From positions 1-50,036 of the forward strand of contig JAFTVG010000026.1 of NCBI GenBank assembly GCA_017465885.1: a stretch of 50,036 bases of DNA. Direction: 5' to 3'. Within the stretch, counting starts at the first letter, position 1. Each line of letters begins with the position of its first letter. The position numbers and the translations under genes were made by a program. The notes beneath the pieces were generated by a model. It did not search any database and had not been told where the DNA came from. It saw nothing but the letters and a program-made list of their open reading frames with translations. Source of the stretch: Clostridia bacterium (GTDB taxonomy: Bacteria; Bacillota; Clostridia; Oscillospirales; CAG-272). Shown one piece after another: positions 21,339 to 32,947 of this stretch.

Positions 21339-22796
21339 TTAGTGCCTCTTCCACGCTCTGCGGTTGAAGAGCATCAGCATGGGGAAGATCTCCAGACGCC
21401 CTGCCAGCATATCAAAGATCAGCACCAGCTTTGAAAGGACGCTCAAATCGCCGAAATGGCAGGACGGTCCCACCGCATCAAGCCCCGGACCGATGTTGTT
21501 AAAGCAAGCGAGTACTGAGGTGAAGGTGGTGGTAAAGGACTTCCCTTCTATAGCAACCACCAGGGTGCTCAACGCCAAAATGATCACGTAGGCACAAAGA
21601 TAGGCGTTGGTTCCCGAAAGCACCTGCTCACTTATGGGCTTTTTGCTCACACGGATGACCTGCACCTTGTTGGGGTGAAGCATTTGAGAAATGTTTCGGT
21701 GCAAGCTCTTTCCAAGAAGAAGCACACGGGCGCATTTGATACCGCCGCCCGTACTGCCCGCGCAGGCGCCGATGACCATCAGGATCAGCAAAATGATCTT
21801 TGAAAAGGTGGGCCACAGATCAAAATCGGTAGTTGCAAAGCCCGTAGTGGTGATAATGCTTGCCACTTGAAAGAAGGAGTGGCGCACCGTTTCACCAATC
21901 GATCCGTAGATCTTAAAGACGTTTATGGAGATCAACGCTACAGAAGCAACGACAGTTCCGATATAGAAGCGCAGCTCCTCGTCTTTCAAGACGCCCGTGA
22001 TCTTTCTTAAGATCAGCAGATAATAGCAGTTGAAATTAATACCGAACAGGATCATAAAGACGGTGCACACCCACTGGATATAGGGGCTATAGCCTGCCAG
22101 ACTGTCGGCTTTGATGCCAAACCCCCCCGTTCCCGCCGTACCGAAGGCGGTGCAGACAGCCTCGAACACCGACATTCCGCCAAAGAGCAGAAAGAGGATG
22201 TCGATCACCGTGAGAACCACGTAGGTGATATAGAGCATTGCCGCCGTCTGGCGCATCTTGGGCACCAGCTTTCCAACGTCGGGCCCCGGGCTCTCCGCCC
22301 GCATCAGATGCATGGTAAAGCCCGCGTTTTTACCGCCCGCAGGCACGATGGCAAGCAAAAAGACCAGCACGCCCATACCGCCCACCCAATGGGTGAAGCA
22401 TCGCCAATAGTTGACCGCCCTTGACAGCAGCTCCACGTTGGGGCAGACCGAGGAGCCCGTGGTGGTAAAGCCCGAAACGATCTCGAAAAAGGCGTCTATA
22501 AATTTCGGAAACTCTCCCGAGATCCACAGCGGCAGGCATCCCACAAGACTCATCACGATCCAGCCGATACCCACCGAAAGAAGTCCCTCACGGGCGTAGA
22601 AATTTCTCTTTGCCGCGCCTCTTGAAAAGAGGGCAAGCCCTCCCGCAATGGCAAGTCCCACCAGAATGGCGATAAGAAAGGCAAGCGCGGTGAAATGCGC
22701 CCCCTCACACAGTCCGATCAGGGCGGGAGGCACCATAAAGGCGGCTTCCACGGCAAGGATCATGGACAAAAAACGCCCCATCATCTTGTAATTCAT
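21339..22796 (-). CDS. trkH: Potassium uptake protein TrkH/KtrB family
   Basis: A 485-residue potassium channel-like transporter subunit with four M1-P-M2 repeats. The four selectivity-filter regions are visible in order: SGFTTTGSSV, FGTAGTGGFG, SIITTTGFATTD and FNNIGPGLDAVG. The ATG at 22796 was chosen because AAGGGGG lies 6-7 nt upstream; a longer frame from 22814 would begin inside trkA. It directly follows trkA (stop at 22807), so channel and regulator are co-expressed. Confidence 0.95.
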   Translation of the reverse strand: MNYKMMGRFLSMILAVEAAFMVPPALIGLCEGAHFTALAFLIAILVGLAIAGGLALFSRGAAKRNFYAREGLLSVGIGWIVMSLVGCLPLWISGEFPKFIDAFFEIVSGFTTTGSSVCPNVELLSRAVNYWRCFTHWVGGMGVLVFLLAIVPAGGKNAGFTMHLMRAESPGPDVGKLVPKMRQTAAMLYITYVVLTVIDILFLLFGGMSVFEAVCTAFGTAGTGGFGIKADSLAGYSPYIQWVCTVFMILFGINFNCYYLLILRKITGVLKDEELRFYIGTVVASVALISINVFKIYGSIGETVRHSFFQVASIITTTGFATTDFDLWPTFSKIILLILMVIGACAGSTGGGIKCARVLLLGKSLHRNISQMLHPNKVQVIRVSKKPISEQVLSGTNAYLCAYVIILALSTLVVAIEGKSFTTTFTSVLACFNNIGPGLDAVGPSCHFGDLSVLSKLVLIFDMLAGRLEIFPMLMLFNRRAWKRH

Positions 22797-22806
22797 CGCT
22801 GCCCCC

Positions 22807-24165
22807 TTATGCAAAGATGTCGTTCAGCTCAGAGAGCACGTCGCTTCTGCCCGACACCACGATCACGCTGTCCCCTTCCTTGAAGGAGGAGTTACCGTCG
22901 GGAATCTCGGTTTTTCCGTAGCGGATGATGCAGGCGACTAAGATATTGGGGCGCAGCTTGATGGTTTTCAGCGGCTCGCCCTTATGAAGAGTATCCTCCT
23001 TCACGGGAAACTCCACCGCCTCGACGCTTCCCTCGGCAATGGTGTGGATGGTGGTCGCCGCGCCCGATCCCTTTTCCAAGGCGCGCACGTAGCGCACAAT
23101 GGTGTTACAGCATAGCTTTCGTGGCGAAACCACCCTGCCCAGAGGCAGGTTTTCGGTGACCTTGCCGTCGTCCACCTTGCCAAGACGGGTAATGACCAGC
23201 GGCACGCCCGAATTTCCGCCGTAAATGGCGGACACCATATTCATCTCGTCCCTGCCCGTTAAGCAGATGAGGGCGTCGCTGGAGGACAGCCCTTCGCTTT
23301 CAAGGAAGGCGTAGTCGGAGGCGTCGCCCTCGATCACGTCTGCATTTTCAAGAAGGGCGGACAGCTTTTCACACCGCGCTCTGTCCTTCTCGATGATCTT
23401 CAAATCGATCTTTCTGTTTTCAAGGATCTGGGCAAGGTAGTAACCCACCGCGCCTGCACCCAGCATCATCACCTTTTTCACCCTTTGGGACACCAGCCCC
23501 AGACTCTTTAAAAGGATGGAAAGGTTTTCCGAGGGGGCGGTGACGAAGATCCGATCGCCCGGATGCAGGGTGAAAAATCCGTCGGGAATGGCAACCTTGC
23601 CATCCCTGAGCACTGCGCAAACCAGGATCTTGCACTTGACCACCGACTGGATGTTCTTTAGCTGCACGTCCTTCAATTTGCTGTTTTCGTCGATCTTCAG
23701 CTCCACGATCTCCACTCTGCCGTAGGCAAAGGAGTCTCTTTTCATAAAGGCGGGGTATTTGAGCAGCCGCTCAATCTCCTCCGCCGCCTGCTTTTCGGGA
23801 TGGAAGCAGAGATCGATGCCATAAGCCGCACTCATTTTATAGACCTGCCCCGTATATTCGGGGTTCTGGATGCGGGCAACGGTGTGCAGCTTTTTGTTCA
23901 GCTGTCGCGCCGTCAGACAGCAGAGCATATTCAATTCGTCCGAATCGGTGGTGGCGATGAGCAGGTCGGTGTTTTGCACGTCGGCACTTTTCAGCGTTTC
24001 CATCGAGGCACAGTTGCCCTCTGCCGTCATCACGTCAAATTCGTCCACCAAACGGCGCAAAACGGGGGCATTCTTATCGATCAGCGTCAGATCGTGTCCC
24101 TCGGCAGAAAGCTGCTTTGCCAAGGTCGAGCCCACCGTGCCGCTTCCGGCAATGATAATCTTCAC
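22807..24165 (-). CDS. trkA: Trk system potassium transporter regulatory protein TrkA
   Basis: A 452-residue cytosolic NAD(H)/ATP-binding ring protein that gates TrkH. It has the duplicated RCK layout: a first Rossmann domain (KIIIAGSGTVGSTLAKQL, residues 2-19) with its TrkA_C domain (about 140-225), then a second Rossmann domain (MMLGAGAVGYYLAQIL, about 232-247) with a second TrkA_C. The start is GTG 24165, preceded by GAAAGGA; the second codon begins the glycine-rich strand as expected. Ten bases separate it from trkH. Confidence 0.94.
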   Translation of the reverse strand: MKIIIAGSGTVGSTLAKQLSAEGHDLTLIDKNAPVLRRLVDEFDVMTAEGNCASMETLKSADVQNTDLLIATTDSDELNMLCCLTARQLNKKLHTVARIQNPEYTGQVYKMSAAYGIDLCFHPEKQAAEEIERLLKYPAFMKRDSFAYGRVEIVELKIDENSKLKDVQLKNIQSVVKCKILVCAVLRDGKVAIPDGFFTLHPGDRIFVTAPSENLSILLKSLGLVSQRVKKVMMLGAGAVGYYLAQILENRKIDLKIIEKDRARCEKLSALLENADVIEGDASDYAFLESEGLSSSDALICLTGRDEMNMVSAIYGGNSGVPLVITRLGKVDDGKVTENLPLGRVVSPRKLCCNTIVRYVRALEKGSGAATTIHTIAEGSVEAVEFPVKEDTLHKGEPLKTIKLRPNILVACIIRYGKTEIPDGNSSFKEGDSVIVVSGRSDVLSELNDIFA

Positions 24166-24316
24166 GGTTGTTCCTTTCGCCGTCCAAAGGCGGCACAAAA
24201 AGTCAGATACTGCTCAAAGCTCCAAAAAAACGGAAGCTCTGACCGCCCCCCATTCTATCACCTTTTTGCCGTTCTGTCAAGAGCCTGATGCTTTTCAAAA
24301 GGGTTTATCGACGTGC

Positions 24317-24344
24317 AAAAAGGCAGACTCCGCAGAGTCTGCCT
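24317..24344 (-). terminator. Terminator of rpoB-rpoC
   Basis: AGGCAGACTC (24321-24330) pairs with GAGTCTGCCT (24335-24344). On the minus strand it is followed by a T-run (24321-24317). It lies 13 bases after the rpoC stop. Confidence 0.88.
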
Positions 24345-24356
24345 TTCATGGGTAGA

Positions 24357-27300
24357 TTATTCGTCAGCGCCTTCCTCGGACTCCTCGCCCTCGATCTCCT
24401 CGGGTAGCTCGTCCTCGTCGTAGAATTCGTCCTCAAGGACCTCCTCGATTTCCTCTGCCTCATCGCTTTCTGCGGGCAGGGTCTCGATCAGATCCTCGTC
24501 CTCATCCTCGTCCCTTTCTCTTTCCGGCTCGGGGATGGGCTCGTATACGGGCTTTTCAACGGTGCTGTTCACCTCCACGTCTCTGTAACGGGAAAGTCCG
24601 GTACCTGCGGGGATCAGCTTACCGATGATCACGTTCTCCTTCAGACCCAGCAGCTTATCCACCTTACCGCGGATGGCGGCTTCGGTGAGCACCTTGGTGG
24701 TCTCCTGGAAGGAGGCGGCGGACATAAAGGATTCGGTCATCAGCGACGCCTTGGTGATACCAAGGAGCATCGGCTGTGCGGTTGCCAGCATCAGCTCCTT
24801 CTCGCCTGCGTCGATGCGTGCCTGAAGTGCCTCGTTTGCATCCTCGAAATCTCTGCGGTCAACAACGGTACCGGTGAGGAACTCGCTGTCGCCCTGCTCG
24901 TCGATGCGCACCTTTCTGGTCATCTGTCTTGCAATGACCTCGATGTGCTTGTCGTTGATCTCTACCGACTGGATGCGGTACACCTTCTGTACCTCGCTGA
25001 TGATATACTCGTACGCTGCGTCCAGACCGCTGATCTTCACGATGTCCTGAGGGCTCTTGGAGCCTTCGGTCAGCGACACGCCCTGACCCACGTAATCGCC
25101 ATCCTGAACCACCAGATCGTAGTTGTAGGGGATGGGGTACTGGGTGGTCTGTCCGTCTGCACCTTCAAGGATGACCGTCTTGGTCTTCTTGTCGGTCTCC
25201 ACCTTCACGCGGCCTGCATGCTCGGTAATGATGGCTGCCTTCTTGGGTCTTCTTGCCTCGAAGATCTCCTCAACTCTGGGAAGACCCTGGGTGATGTCAG
25301 AGCCCGCCACACCACCGGTGTGGAAGGTTCTCATGGTCAGCTGAGTACCGGGCTCACCGATAGACTGAGCCGCGATGATACCGACCGCCTCACCCACCGA
25401 CACCTTCTTGCCCGAGGACAGGTCGGAGCCGTAGCAGTGTGCGCACACACCGTTCTTTGCACGGCACTGAAGGATGGTACGAACGTTCACTTCCTTCACG
25501 CCTGCCGAAACCACCTTTGCCGCCAGATCCTCGGTGAGCAACACGTTGTCGTCCACCACAATCTCGCCGGTCTCGGGATGAACCACGGGTCCCTGCGTGA
25601 AGCGGCCGATCAGTCTGCTCTTCAGAGGCTCGATCACGTCTCTGCCGTCGGAAATGTCGGTGACCACGATGCCCTTGGTGGTGCCGCAGTCCTCTTCTCT
25701 GATGATGACCTCCTGAGAAACGTCTACAAGACGTCTGGTCAGGTAGCCCGAGTCTGCGGTACGAAGTGCGGTATCGGACAGCGCCTTACGTGCACCTCTT
25801 GCCGCCACGAAGTACTCAAGGATGGTCAGACCCTCGCGGAAGTTTGCCTTGATCGGGATCTCCATAGTCTCACCGCCGGGCTTGGTCATCAGACCACGCA
25901 TACCTGCCAGCTGTCTCATCTGGGTCATGTTACCACGGGCGCCCGAGTCTGCCATCATCTTGATAGGATTGTAGCGGTCAAAGCCTGCCTGCAGTGCGGC
26001 AACCACGTCCTTGGTCGCCTGCTCCCAAATACGGATGACGCTGTTGTAGCGTTCCTTGTCGGTGAGTTCACCCATCATATAGTATTCCTGGATCTCGTCA
26101 ACTGCCTTTTCAGCAGAAGCGATCAGCTCATACTTCTGCTCGGGGATGACCACGTCGGCAATCGAGATGGAGATGGATGCTCTGGTGGAATATTTATAGC
26201 CCATCGCCTTGATGTGGTCAAGAACCACGGCGGTGGTGTAGGCATCGTGGATACGGATGGTTCTGTCCACGATCTCGCCCAGCTGCTTCTTGCCGCAGAC
26301 GAAGTCGATCTCCAGCTTCAGCAGGTTTTCGGGCTTGCTTCTGTCAACGAAGCCCAGATCCTGAGGAATGTGCTCGTTGAAGATCAGTCTGCCCAGGGTG
26401 GCGTCGATCACACCGGTGTGCATTTCGCCGTCGATCTCTCTGCTCACCCGCACCTTGATGGGTGCGTGCAGACCGAGGAAGCCGTTTTCGTAAGCCATTA
26501 CGGCTTCGTTCATGTCTCTGAACACGCTTCCTTCACCGGGCTCGCCTGCCTTGTCGATGGTCAGGTAGTAAGAACCCAGCACCATATCCTGAGAAGGAAC
26601 GGCAACGGCTCTACCGTCGGCGGGCTTGAGCAGGTTGTTTGCCGAAAGCATCAGGAATCTTGCCTCAGCCTGTGCCTCTGCCGACAGAGGAACGTGCACG
26701 GGCATCTGGTCGCCGTCGAAGTCGGCGTTGAATGCGGTACAAACCAGAGGATGAAGCTTGATTGCTCTGCCCTCAACCAGCACGGGCTCGAATGCCTGAA
26801 TGGACAGACGGTGCAGAGTGGGCGCACGGTTGAGCAGTACGGGATGCTCCTTGATCACGTTCTCCAGTGCGTCCCATACGCATTCGTCGATCTTGTCTAC
26901 CTTCTTCTTTGCGTCCTTGATGTTGGTGGCCTTCTGGGTCTCCACAAGTCTCTTCATCACGAAGGGCTTGAAGAGCTCCAGCGCCATTTCGCGGGGCAGA
27001 CCGCACTGATAGATCTTCAACTCGGGGCCGACGACGATAACCGAACGTCCCGAATAGTCTACACGCTTACCCAGCAGGTTCTGACGGAAGCGTCCCTGCT
27101 TACCGCGCAGGATCTCGGACAGCGACTTCAAGGGTCTGTTGGAGGCACCGCCGGTGACGGGCTTGCCTCTCTTACCGTTGTCGATCAGAGCGTCAACCGC
27201 CTCTTGAAGCATTCTCTTCTCGTTGCGGATGATCAGCTCGGGAGCGTGCAGCTCCAGCAGCTTCTTCAAGCGGTTGTTTCTATTGATAACACGTCTGTAG

Positions 27301-28067
27301 AGGTCGTTCAAGTCGGAGGAAGCGTATCTTCCGCCGTCAAGCTGCACCATCGGACGAATTTCGGGGGGGATGACGGGAACCACGTCCAAGATCATCCACT
27401 CGGGCTTGTTGCCCGACTTGACGAAGGCGTCAACCACCTCCAGGCGCTTGACGATCTTTGCCTTCTTCTGACCGGTGGCGGTTCTCAGCTCTTCCTTCAG
27501 ATCCACCGAAAGCTGCTTGACGTCCACGTCCTGAAGCAGGGTCTTGATCGCCTCGGCACCCATGCCCACCTTGAAATCGTTTTCGTACAGATCGTACATC
27601 TTCTTGTACTCGCTGTCGGTGAGCTGCTGCTTCTTTTCAAGAGGGGTAGAGCCGGGATCGGTAACGATATAACTGCCAAAGTAGAGCACCTGCTCCAAAA
27701 CCTTGGGAGAAATATCGAGAAGCAGACCGATTCTGGAGGGAATGGCCTTGAAGTACCAGATGTGCGACACGGGAGCAGCCAGCTCGATGTGGCCCATCCG
27801 TTCACGTCTGACCTTCTTGGTGGTGACCTCTACCTTACATTTTTCGCAGACCTTGCCCTTATAGCGCACTCTCTTATACTTACCGCAAAGGCACTCCCAG
27901 TCCTTGGTCGGGCCAAAGATGCGCTCGCAGAAGAGACCGTCTCTCTCGGGCTTGTTGGTTCTGTAGTTGATGGTCTCGGGCTTGGTGACCTCACCGTGAG
28001 ACCAGCCTCTGATCATTTCGGGAGAAGCCAGACCGATTTTGATCGAATTAAAAACATTGTTTTCCAT
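24357..28067 (-). CDS. rpoC: DNA-directed RNA polymerase beta' subunit
   Basis: A 1236-residue catalytic core subunit of RNA polymerase. It has the N-terminal zinc site ([19 protein letters not shown], about 60-78), the active-site motif NADFDGDQM with the Mg-binding aspartates (about 440-450), the bridge-helix/trigger-loop region ([21 protein letters not shown]) and the second zinc site [11 protein letters not shown] (about 875-885). The length fits the Firmicutes form without the large insertions of proteobacteria. The C-terminus is a long acidic tail (about 1165-1236). It begins 21 bases after rpoB with an AAAGGAG site. Confidence 0.99.
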   Translation of the reverse strand: MENNVFNSIKIGLASPEMIRGWSHGEVTKPETINYRTNKPERDGLFCERIFGPTKDWECLCGKYKRVRYKGKVCEKCKVEVTTKKVRRERMGHIELAAPVSHIWYFKAIPSRIGLLLDISPKVLEQVLYFGSYIVTDPGSTPLEKKQQLTDSEYKKMYDLYENDFKVGMGAEAIKTLLQDVDVKQLSVDLKEELRTATGQKKAKIVKRLEVVDAFVKSGNKPEWMILDVVPVIPPEIRPMVQLDGGRYASSDLNDLYRRVINRNNRLKKLLELHAPELIIRNEKRMLQEAVDALIDNGKRGKPVTGGASNRPLKSLSEILRGKQGRFRQNLLGKRVDYSGRSVIVVGPELKIYQCGLPREMALELFKPFVMKRLVETQKATNIKDAKKKVDKIDECVWDALENVIKEHPVLLNRAPTLHRLSIQAFEPVLVEGRAIKLHPLVCTAFNADFDGDQMPVHVPLSAEAQAEARFLMLSANNLLKPADGRAVAVPSQDMVLGSYYLTIDKAGEPGEGSVFRDMNEAVMAYENGFLGLHAPIKVRVSREIDGEMHTGVIDATLGRLIFNEHIPQDLGFVDRSKPENLLKLEIDFVCGKKQLGEIVDRTIRIHDAYTTAVVLDHIKAMGYKYSTRASISISIADVVIPEQKYELIASAEKAVDEIQEYYMMGELTDKERYNSVIRIWEQATKDVVAALQAGFDRYNPIKMMADSGARGNMTQMRQLAGMRGLMTKPGGETMEIPIKANFREGLTILEYFVAARGARKALSDTALRTADSGYLTRRLVDVSQEVIIREEDCGTTKGIVVTDISDGRDVIEPLKSRLIGRFTQGPVVHPETGEIVVDDNVLLTEDLAAKVVSAGVKEVNVRTILQCRAKNGVCAHCYGSDLSSGKKVSVGEAVGIIAAQSIGEPGTQLTMRTFHTGGVAGSDITQGLPRVEEIFEARRPKKAAIITEHAGRVKVETDKKTKTVILEGADGQTTQYPIPYNYDLVVQDGDYVGQGVSLTEGSKSPQDIVKISGLDAAYEYIISEVQKVYRIQSVEINDKHIEVIARQMTRKVRIDEQGDSEFLTGTVVDRRDFEDANEALQARIDAGEKELMLATAQPMLLGITKASLMTESFMSAASFQETTKVLTEAAIRGKVDKLLGLKENVIIGKLIPAGTGLSRYRDVEVNSTVEKPVYEPIPEPERERDEDEDEDLIETLPAESDEAEEIEEVLEDEFYDEDELPEEIEGEESEEGADE

Positions 28068-28088
28068 AGTTTTTTATCTTCTCCTTTC

Positions 28089-31000
28089 TCACAGATCGTC
28101 GGTATCCATATCGGGTGCCAGGGTGCTGAAGAAGGCGTCAGCCAGCTCGTCGTCGGTCGCCTCGTGGAAGGACTCGTCCAGCTCCTCCTCGTCAACCACC
28201 GTCTCGCCCAGATCCTCGGCGTTCACGTCGCTGACGTAGTTGGGTGCGTCCATCTCCTCTTCGGTCAGCGAAGACAGCTCGATCTCCTGACCCTCCTCGT
28301 CCATCACGCGCACGTCAAGGCAGAGAGCCTGCAGCTCCTTGACCAGAACCTTGAAGGATTCGGGCACGCCGGGCGTGGGGATGTTCTGACCCTTGACGAT
28401 GGCCTCGTACGCCTTTACACGTCCGGTCACGTCGTCCGACTTCACAGTCAGGATCTCCTGCAGAGTGTATGCCGCACCGTATGCCTCCAGTGCCCATACC
28501 TCCATCTCACCGAAACGCTGTCCGCCGAATTGCGCCTTACCGCCCAGAGGCTGCTGGGTAACCAGCGAGTAAGGACCGGTGGAGCGGGCGTGGATCTTAT
28601 CGTCAACCAGATGGTGGAGCTTCAGATAGTACATAATGCCCACCGTTACGGGGTTATCAAAGGGTTCACCGGTTCTGCCGTCGTAAACGACGGTCTTACC
28701 GTCGGGTCTCATACCCGCTTTTTCAAGGGTCTCGGCAATATCCTTGTTGTCGGCACCGTCAAAGACGGGAGTCATGACCTTCCAGCCAAGCTTTCTTGCC
28801 GCCATACCCAGATGCACCTCCAGCACCTGACCGATGTTCATACGGGAAGGTACGCCCAGAGGGTTTAACACGATATCAAGAGGAGTACCGTCGGGCAGGA
28901 AGGGCATATCCTCGGAGGGGAGGATTCTGGAAACGACACCCTTGTTACCGTGGCGGCCTGCCATCTTATCGCCCACAGAGATCTTTCTCTTCTGTGCGAT
29001 ATAGACTCTGACCACCTTGTTTACTCCGGGAGGCAGCTCGTCGCCGTTTTCGCGGCAGAAGACCCGCACGTCCACAACGATACCCGACTCACCGTGGGGC
29101 AGTCTCATAGAGGTATCTCTGACCTCTCTTGCCTTTTCGCCGAAGATGGCTCTAAGCAGTCTTTCCTCTGCCGTGAGCTCGGTCTCGCCCTTGGGGGTGA
29201 CCTTACCCACCAGAATATCGCCTGCTCTGACCTCGGTACCCTTGCGGACAACGCCGCCGGCATCCAGATCCTTGAGGGCATCCTCGCCCACGTTGGGGAT
29301 CTCTCTGGTGATCTCCTCGGCACCCAGCTTGGTGTCTCTTGCCTCGTGAGAGTATTCTTCAATATGGATAGAGGTATATACGTCGTCTCTGACCAGTCTT
29401 TCATTCAGCAGGACGGCGTCCTCGTAGTTGTAGCCTTCCCAGGTCATGAAGCCAATGAGGGCGTTCTTACCCAGCGCGATCTCGCCCTGGCTGGTTGCGG
29501 GACCGTCGGCGATCACTCTGCCCTTTTCGATATACTCGCCCTCGTTGATGATGGGGCGCTGATTGATGCAGGTGCCCTGGTTGCTCTTCTTGAACTTGAT
29601 GAGCTTGTAGTTCATCCGCTTGCCCTCGTCGGTGCGGATGATGATCTCGTCTGCGGTAACTCTTTCAGCAATACCGCCCTCTTCTGCGATGACCACGACG
29701 CCCGAGTCGTAAGCCGCCTTATACTCCATACCGGTACCGACGATGGGAGAGTCGGTCACCATCAGAGGCACTGCCTGCTTCTGCATGTTGGAGCCCATCA
29801 GCGCACGGGAGTTGTCGTCGTTTTCAAGGAAGGGGATCATTGCGGTGGCAACCGAAACCACCATTCTGGGCGAAACGTCCATATAGTCGGCTCTTTCAGC
29901 CTCCACCTGCAGGATCTCCGAGCGGATACGCACGGTGACCTTGGGGTTGACGAAGCGGTTCTCCTCGTCCAGCGGCTCGTTTGCCTGTGCAATAACGTAG
30001 TTGTCCTCCACGTCTGCCGACATATATTCAATGATATCGGTGACCTTGCCCGTTGCCTTGTCGATCTTACGGTAGGGTGCTTCGATGAAGCCGTAGTCGT
30101 TGATGCGGGCGTAGGTGGAAAGATAAGAGATCAGACCGATGTTGGGTCCTTCGGGGGTCTCGATGGGGCACATTCTGCCGTAGTGGGTATAGTGTACGTC
30201 ACGAACCTCGAAGGATGCGCGGTCTCTTGACAGACCGCCGGGACCAAGGGCTGAAAGACGTCTCTTGTGCGTCAGCTCTGCCAGGGGGTTGTTCTGGTCC
30301 ATAAACTGAGACAGAGGAGAGGAGCCGAAGAACTCGCGGATGGCGGTGACCACGGGGCGGATGTTGATCAGCGCCTCGGGGGTCAGGGTCTCGCTATCCT
30401 GAATGGTCATACGCTCCTTGACGATCTTGTCGATACGGGAGAAGCCGATACGCATCTGGTTCTGGAGCAGCTCGCCCACGCAGCGCAGTCTTCTGTTGCC
30501 CAGATGGTCGATGTCGTCAACGGTGCCCACGTCATAGGAAAGACCGGTCAGGTAGTTGATGGAAGCAAAGATGTCCTCTCTGGTGATGTGCTTGGGCTGC
30601 AGGTCGGCTCTGTGCTCCTTGGCGGAACGGATGATCTCCTCCACGTCTCCGCCTGCATTTTCAACGATATCCATCAGGGGTGCATAGCACACCTTGCCCG
30701 AAATGCCTGCCTCGGACAGATCAAAGCCCAAAACAGCCTCGGGATATACGGTGGAGTTGGAGAAGATCTTCAGCTCCTCGCCGTTTTCGATGCGGATATA
30801 CGCCTCGTTCACGCCTGCCTTTTCAGCGGCAACCGCCTGATCGAAGGTCACTCTCGTGCCCTCCTCCAGCACCACCTCGCCGGTGATCATGCTGATGGCG
30901 GGACGGGTCAGCACGTTGCCCGCAAGACGCTGGGCAATGCTCATCTTCTTGTTGAACTTGTAGCGTCCCACGTTTGCCAGGTCATAGCGCTTGGGATCGA

Positions 31001-31802
31001 AGAACATATTGTTGATGAGCATCACGGCGCTCTCCACCAGGGGAGGCTCGCCGGGACGCAGCTTCTTATAGATCTCCTTGAGCGCCTCCTCGCCGGGGGT
31101 ACGCTTGGTGTCCATCGACGCGGCGTTCATACCGTCCTTTTCAAGAGTCGCCATCAGCTTGGGCTCTTCGCCGAACATCGCCTTCACGTCGGCGTCGGTC
31201 TCCACGCCTAAAGCGCGGATGAGCACGGTGATCGGGATCTTTCTGGTCTTGTCGATGCGGACGTAGAACAGGTTGTTCGCGTCGGTCTCGTATTCAAGCC
31301 ACGCACCTCTGTAGGGGATCACGGTGGCACCCAGCATCTTGTTACCGCTCTTGTCCATCTCGGAATTGTAGTACATACCGGGAGAACGGACGATCTGGGA
31401 AACGATGACTCTCTCGGCACCGTTGATCACGAAGGTACCGTTGTGGGTCATCAGGGGGAAGTCACCCATGAAGATCTCTCTTTCGATCACTTCACCGGTG
31501 TTTTTATTGTACAGTCTTACAGTCACGCGCAGGGGGGCGGCGTAGTTTACGTCTCTCTCCTTGCACTCCTCTTCGGAAAACTTGGGCTTTGCGTCAAGGC
31601 TGTAGTCCACCAGCTCGATGCTCAGGTTGCCCGAGTAGTCGGTGATGGGCGAAACGTCTGCCAGGACCTCTCTTAAGCCCTCTTCAAGGAACCATTTGTA
31701 GGATTTTTTCTGCACCTCGATGAGGTCGGGCATTTCCAGCACGTCCTCAAGCTTTGCAAAGTTCATCCTCGTAACCGTTCCCAGTTTCTTCGGTCTTACC
31801 AT
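28089..31802 (-). CDS. rpoB: DNA-directed RNA polymerase beta subunit
   Basis: A 1237-residue subunit that forms the other half of the polymerase cleft. The rifampicin region is intact in outline ([19 protein letters not shown] followed by LSALGPGG), with Pro at the position that is Gln510 in E. coli. Further signatures are [44 protein letters not shown] and the C-terminal [19 protein letters not shown]. The last 70 residues are acidic. An ACGGAGG site precedes the ATG. A promoter at 32172-32200 leaves a leader of about 360 bases. rplL is not upstream as in most bacteria; rpsT is. Confidence 0.99.
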   Translation of the reverse strand: MVRPKKLGTVTRMNFAKLEDVLEMPDLIEVQKKSYKWFLEEGLREVLADVSPITDYSGNLSIELVDYSLDAKPKFSEEECKERDVNYAAPLRVTVRLYNKNTGEVIEREIFMGDFPLMTHNGTFVINGAERVIVSQIVRSPGMYYNSEMDKSGNKMLGATVIPYRGAWLEYETDANNLFYVRIDKTRKIPITVLIRALGVETDADVKAMFGEEPKLMATLEKDGMNAASMDTKRTPGEEALKEIYKKLRPGEPPLVESAVMLINNMFFDPKRYDLANVGRYKFNKKMSIAQRLAGNVLTRPAISMITGEVVLEEGTRVTFDQAVAAEKAGVNEAYIRIENGEELKIFSNSTVYPEAVLGFDLSEAGISGKVCYAPLMDIVENAGGDVEEIIRSAKEHRADLQPKHITREDIFASINYLTGLSYDVGTVDDIDHLGNRRLRCVGELLQNQMRIGFSRIDKIVKERMTIQDSETLTPEALINIRPVVTAIREFFGSSPLSQFMDQNNPLAELTHKRRLSALGPGGLSRDRASFEVRDVHYTHYGRMCPIETPEGPNIGLISYLSTYARINDYGFIEAPYRKIDKATGKVTDIIEYMSADVEDNYVIAQANEPLDEENRFVNPKVTVRIRSEILQVEAERADYMDVSPRMVVSVATAMIPFLENDDNSRALMGSNMQKQAVPLMVTDSPIVGTGMEYKAAYDSGVVVIAEEGGIAERVTADEIIIRTDEGKRMNYKLIKFKKSNQGTCINQRPIINEGEYIEKGRVIADGPATSQGEIALGKNALIGFMTWEGYNYEDAVLLNERLVRDDVYTSIHIEEYSHEARDTKLGAEEITREIPNVGEDALKDLDAGGVVRKGTEVRAGDILVGKVTPKGETELTAEERLLRAIFGEKAREVRDTSMRLPHGESGIVVDVRVFCRENGDELPPGVNKVVRVYIAQKRKISVGDKMAGRHGNKGVVSRILPSEDMPFLPDGTPLDIVLNPLGVPSRMNIGQVLEVHLGMAARKLGWKVMTPVFDGADNKDIAETLEKAGMRPDGKTVVYDGRTGEPFDNPVTVGIMYYLKLHHLVDDKIHARSTGPYSLVTQQPLGGKAQFGGQRFGEMEVWALEAYGAAYTLQEILTVKSDDVTGRVKAYEAIVKGQNIPTPGVPESFKVLVKELQALCLDVRVMDEEGQEIELSSLTEEEMDAPNYVSDVNAEDLGETVVDEEELDESFHEATDDELADAFFSTLAPDMDTDDL

Positions 31803-32165
31803 CTTTTGAAGTTCCTCCGTTCAAAATTTACTTTGCCTGTAATTTTGCCTATGTGTCACAAGTACGCCAAGACGGGAAAACACCCGCTTTGACAAATAAA
31901 TAGACCATACCCATCAAAGCCCCTTGCGAAACGTTCACAAAAAGTTTACAATTCCTACCCCTACGGCATGCTGGTTACAGCCGAATTATAAGCCGGAATG
32001 AAGCCTTTTAAAACGCCCGCAGGTGCGATAACAAGTATGACCTACCCTTGCATTTTACCTATTTTAGCCGTTTTTCGAGGGATTCTCCCTCTTTTTTCGG
32101 AAGTCTCCTTCCGAAGGGCACTGCCGTAAAGAGCCCAAAAGGGCATTCTCGCCTACAATACCGTA
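31803..32165 (-). promoter_or_regulatory. Long untranslated leader of rpoB-rpoC
   Basis: This stretch of about 360 bases has no supported gene. On the minus strand it holds short stems: GCCC/GGGC near 32133-32144, TTCGGAAG/CTTCCGAA (32096-32115) and GAGGGA/TCCCTC (32077-32091), none with a T-tract. The stems sit at the 5' end, close to the promoter; the rest appears unstructured to the eye. A role in RNA stability or transcription control is possible but unproven. Confidence 0.5.
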
Positions 32166-32171
32166 TTGTGT

Positions 32172-32200
32172 ATACTACCACAAAATTCCCGCCTTGTCAA
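32172..32200 (-). promoter_or_regulatory. Promoter of rpoB-rpoC
   Basis: On the minus strand TTGACA (32200-32195) and TAGTAT (32177-32172) have a 17-nt spacer. It lies just after the rpsT terminator. Confidence 0.82.
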
Positions 32201-32265
32201 GAGGGCAAAAGGCAGTTTTTTCAAAAAAACCGTAAAAAAAGAGGAGAACTACCAAAAAGCCCCCA

Positions 32266-32339
32266 AAAAAACAAAGCGCCGCCACGAAAAGCGGAGCTTT
32301 TCCTTTTGGCGGACGGCATTTGTTTTGCTTGCGGCGCTT
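32266..32339 (-). terminator. rpsT terminator
   Basis: AAGCGCCGC and GCGGCGCTT (32331-32339 and 32274-32282) form the outer stem on the minus strand, with an inner AAAAGC/GCTTTT stem, followed by TGTTTTTTT. The outer arm overlaps the rpsT stop codon. Confidence 0.85.
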
Positions 32340-32601
32340 ATGCAACCTTCTTGAGCATCAGAGTGAAGCGGCTCTTCTTTCTTGCAGCGGTATTCTTGTG
32401 GATGATACCCTTTGCAGCTGCCTTGTCGGTGGTCTTGATCACGGTAGCGTACAGCTCCTGTGCGGTCTTTGCATCACCTGCTTCAACGGCTGCCTCGAAC
32501 TTCTTCACGATGGTCTTGAAGGCACTCTTGAACATCTTGTTCTCCAGAGCTTTCTTCTCGGAAACCAGTACGCGCTTCTTTGCAGACTTGATATTGGGCA
32601 T
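32338..32601 (-). CDS. rpsT: 30S ribosomal protein S20
   Basis: An 87-residue, very basic, helical protein that binds 16S rRNA early in 30S assembly. The start MPNIKSAKKRVLVSEKKAL is typical, as is the rest (FKSAFKTIVKKFEAAVEAGD and KGIIHKNTAARKKSRFTLML). I chose ATG 32601 because AAGGAGGTGA lies at the correct distance; an earlier frame start would add 12 unrelated residues. It is monocistronic with its own promoter and terminator. Confidence 0.97.
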   Translation of the reverse strand: MPNIKSAKKRVLVSEKKALENKMFKSAFKTIVKKFEAAVEAGDAKTAQELYATVIKTTDKAAAKGIIHKNTAARKKSRFTLMLKKVA

Positions 32602-32640
32602 TCTGTTCACCTCCTTGGTTGAAAGTACATTTTCCAAGAC

Positions 32641-32669
32641 ATATTATCACGGATTTCAGAAAAAATCAA
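32641..32669 (-). promoter_or_regulatory. rpsT promoter
   Basis: On the minus strand TTGATT (32669-32664) and TAATAT (32646-32641) are 17 nt apart. The remaining region up to 32880 is low-complexity and contains no gene I can support. Confidence 0.7.
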
Positions 32670-32881
32670 GGGGGTTTTGAAAAAAAATCAGAAAATTGCA
32701 AAGAAAAAGAGGGGACTGATCAAAAAACACCCCGCCCCGCCCCTCTTTTTCGACCTTTTTCCCCATCAAAGCGGACAAGAGGCGGACGCCAAAAGGCGGG
32801 CAGCGGGAGCGCGTTTGCGGGAGGCAGTGTAAAAGCGGGCAGATTTATTATAATAATATTGTTAATTTTTTTCGCGGGCAC

Positions 32882-32910
32882 TTGTATTTTCCGGTGATTT
32901 TTGATATGAT
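32882..32910 (+). promoter_or_regulatory. Promoter of the uppP-headed operon
   Basis: TTGTAT (32882-32887) and TATGAT (32905-32910) are 17 nt apart, with the start of uppP 38 bases further on. No other clear promoter or terminator is seen until 42402, so nine genes may form one transcript. Confidence 0.7.
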
Positions 32911-32947
32911 AGTATATGTATAGTTATGCGATCTTAAGGAGCACCCT

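Noticed and set aside
24945..28868. Very long open frame on the plus strand opposite rpoC and the end of rpoB
   Set aside because: It is antisense to highly conserved genes with strong codon bias, which creates long reverse frames. Its translation has no recognisable domain and no start signal.
30267..30360. Rifampicin resistance from the Pro at the E. coli Gln510 position of RpoB
   Set aside because: The main resistance positions look wild type, and this residue may be a lineage difference; no claim about resistance can be made.
28950..31211. Long plus-strand open frames opposite rpoB
   Set aside because: Shadow frames of rpoB; no start site, no domain, and rpoB itself is unambiguous.
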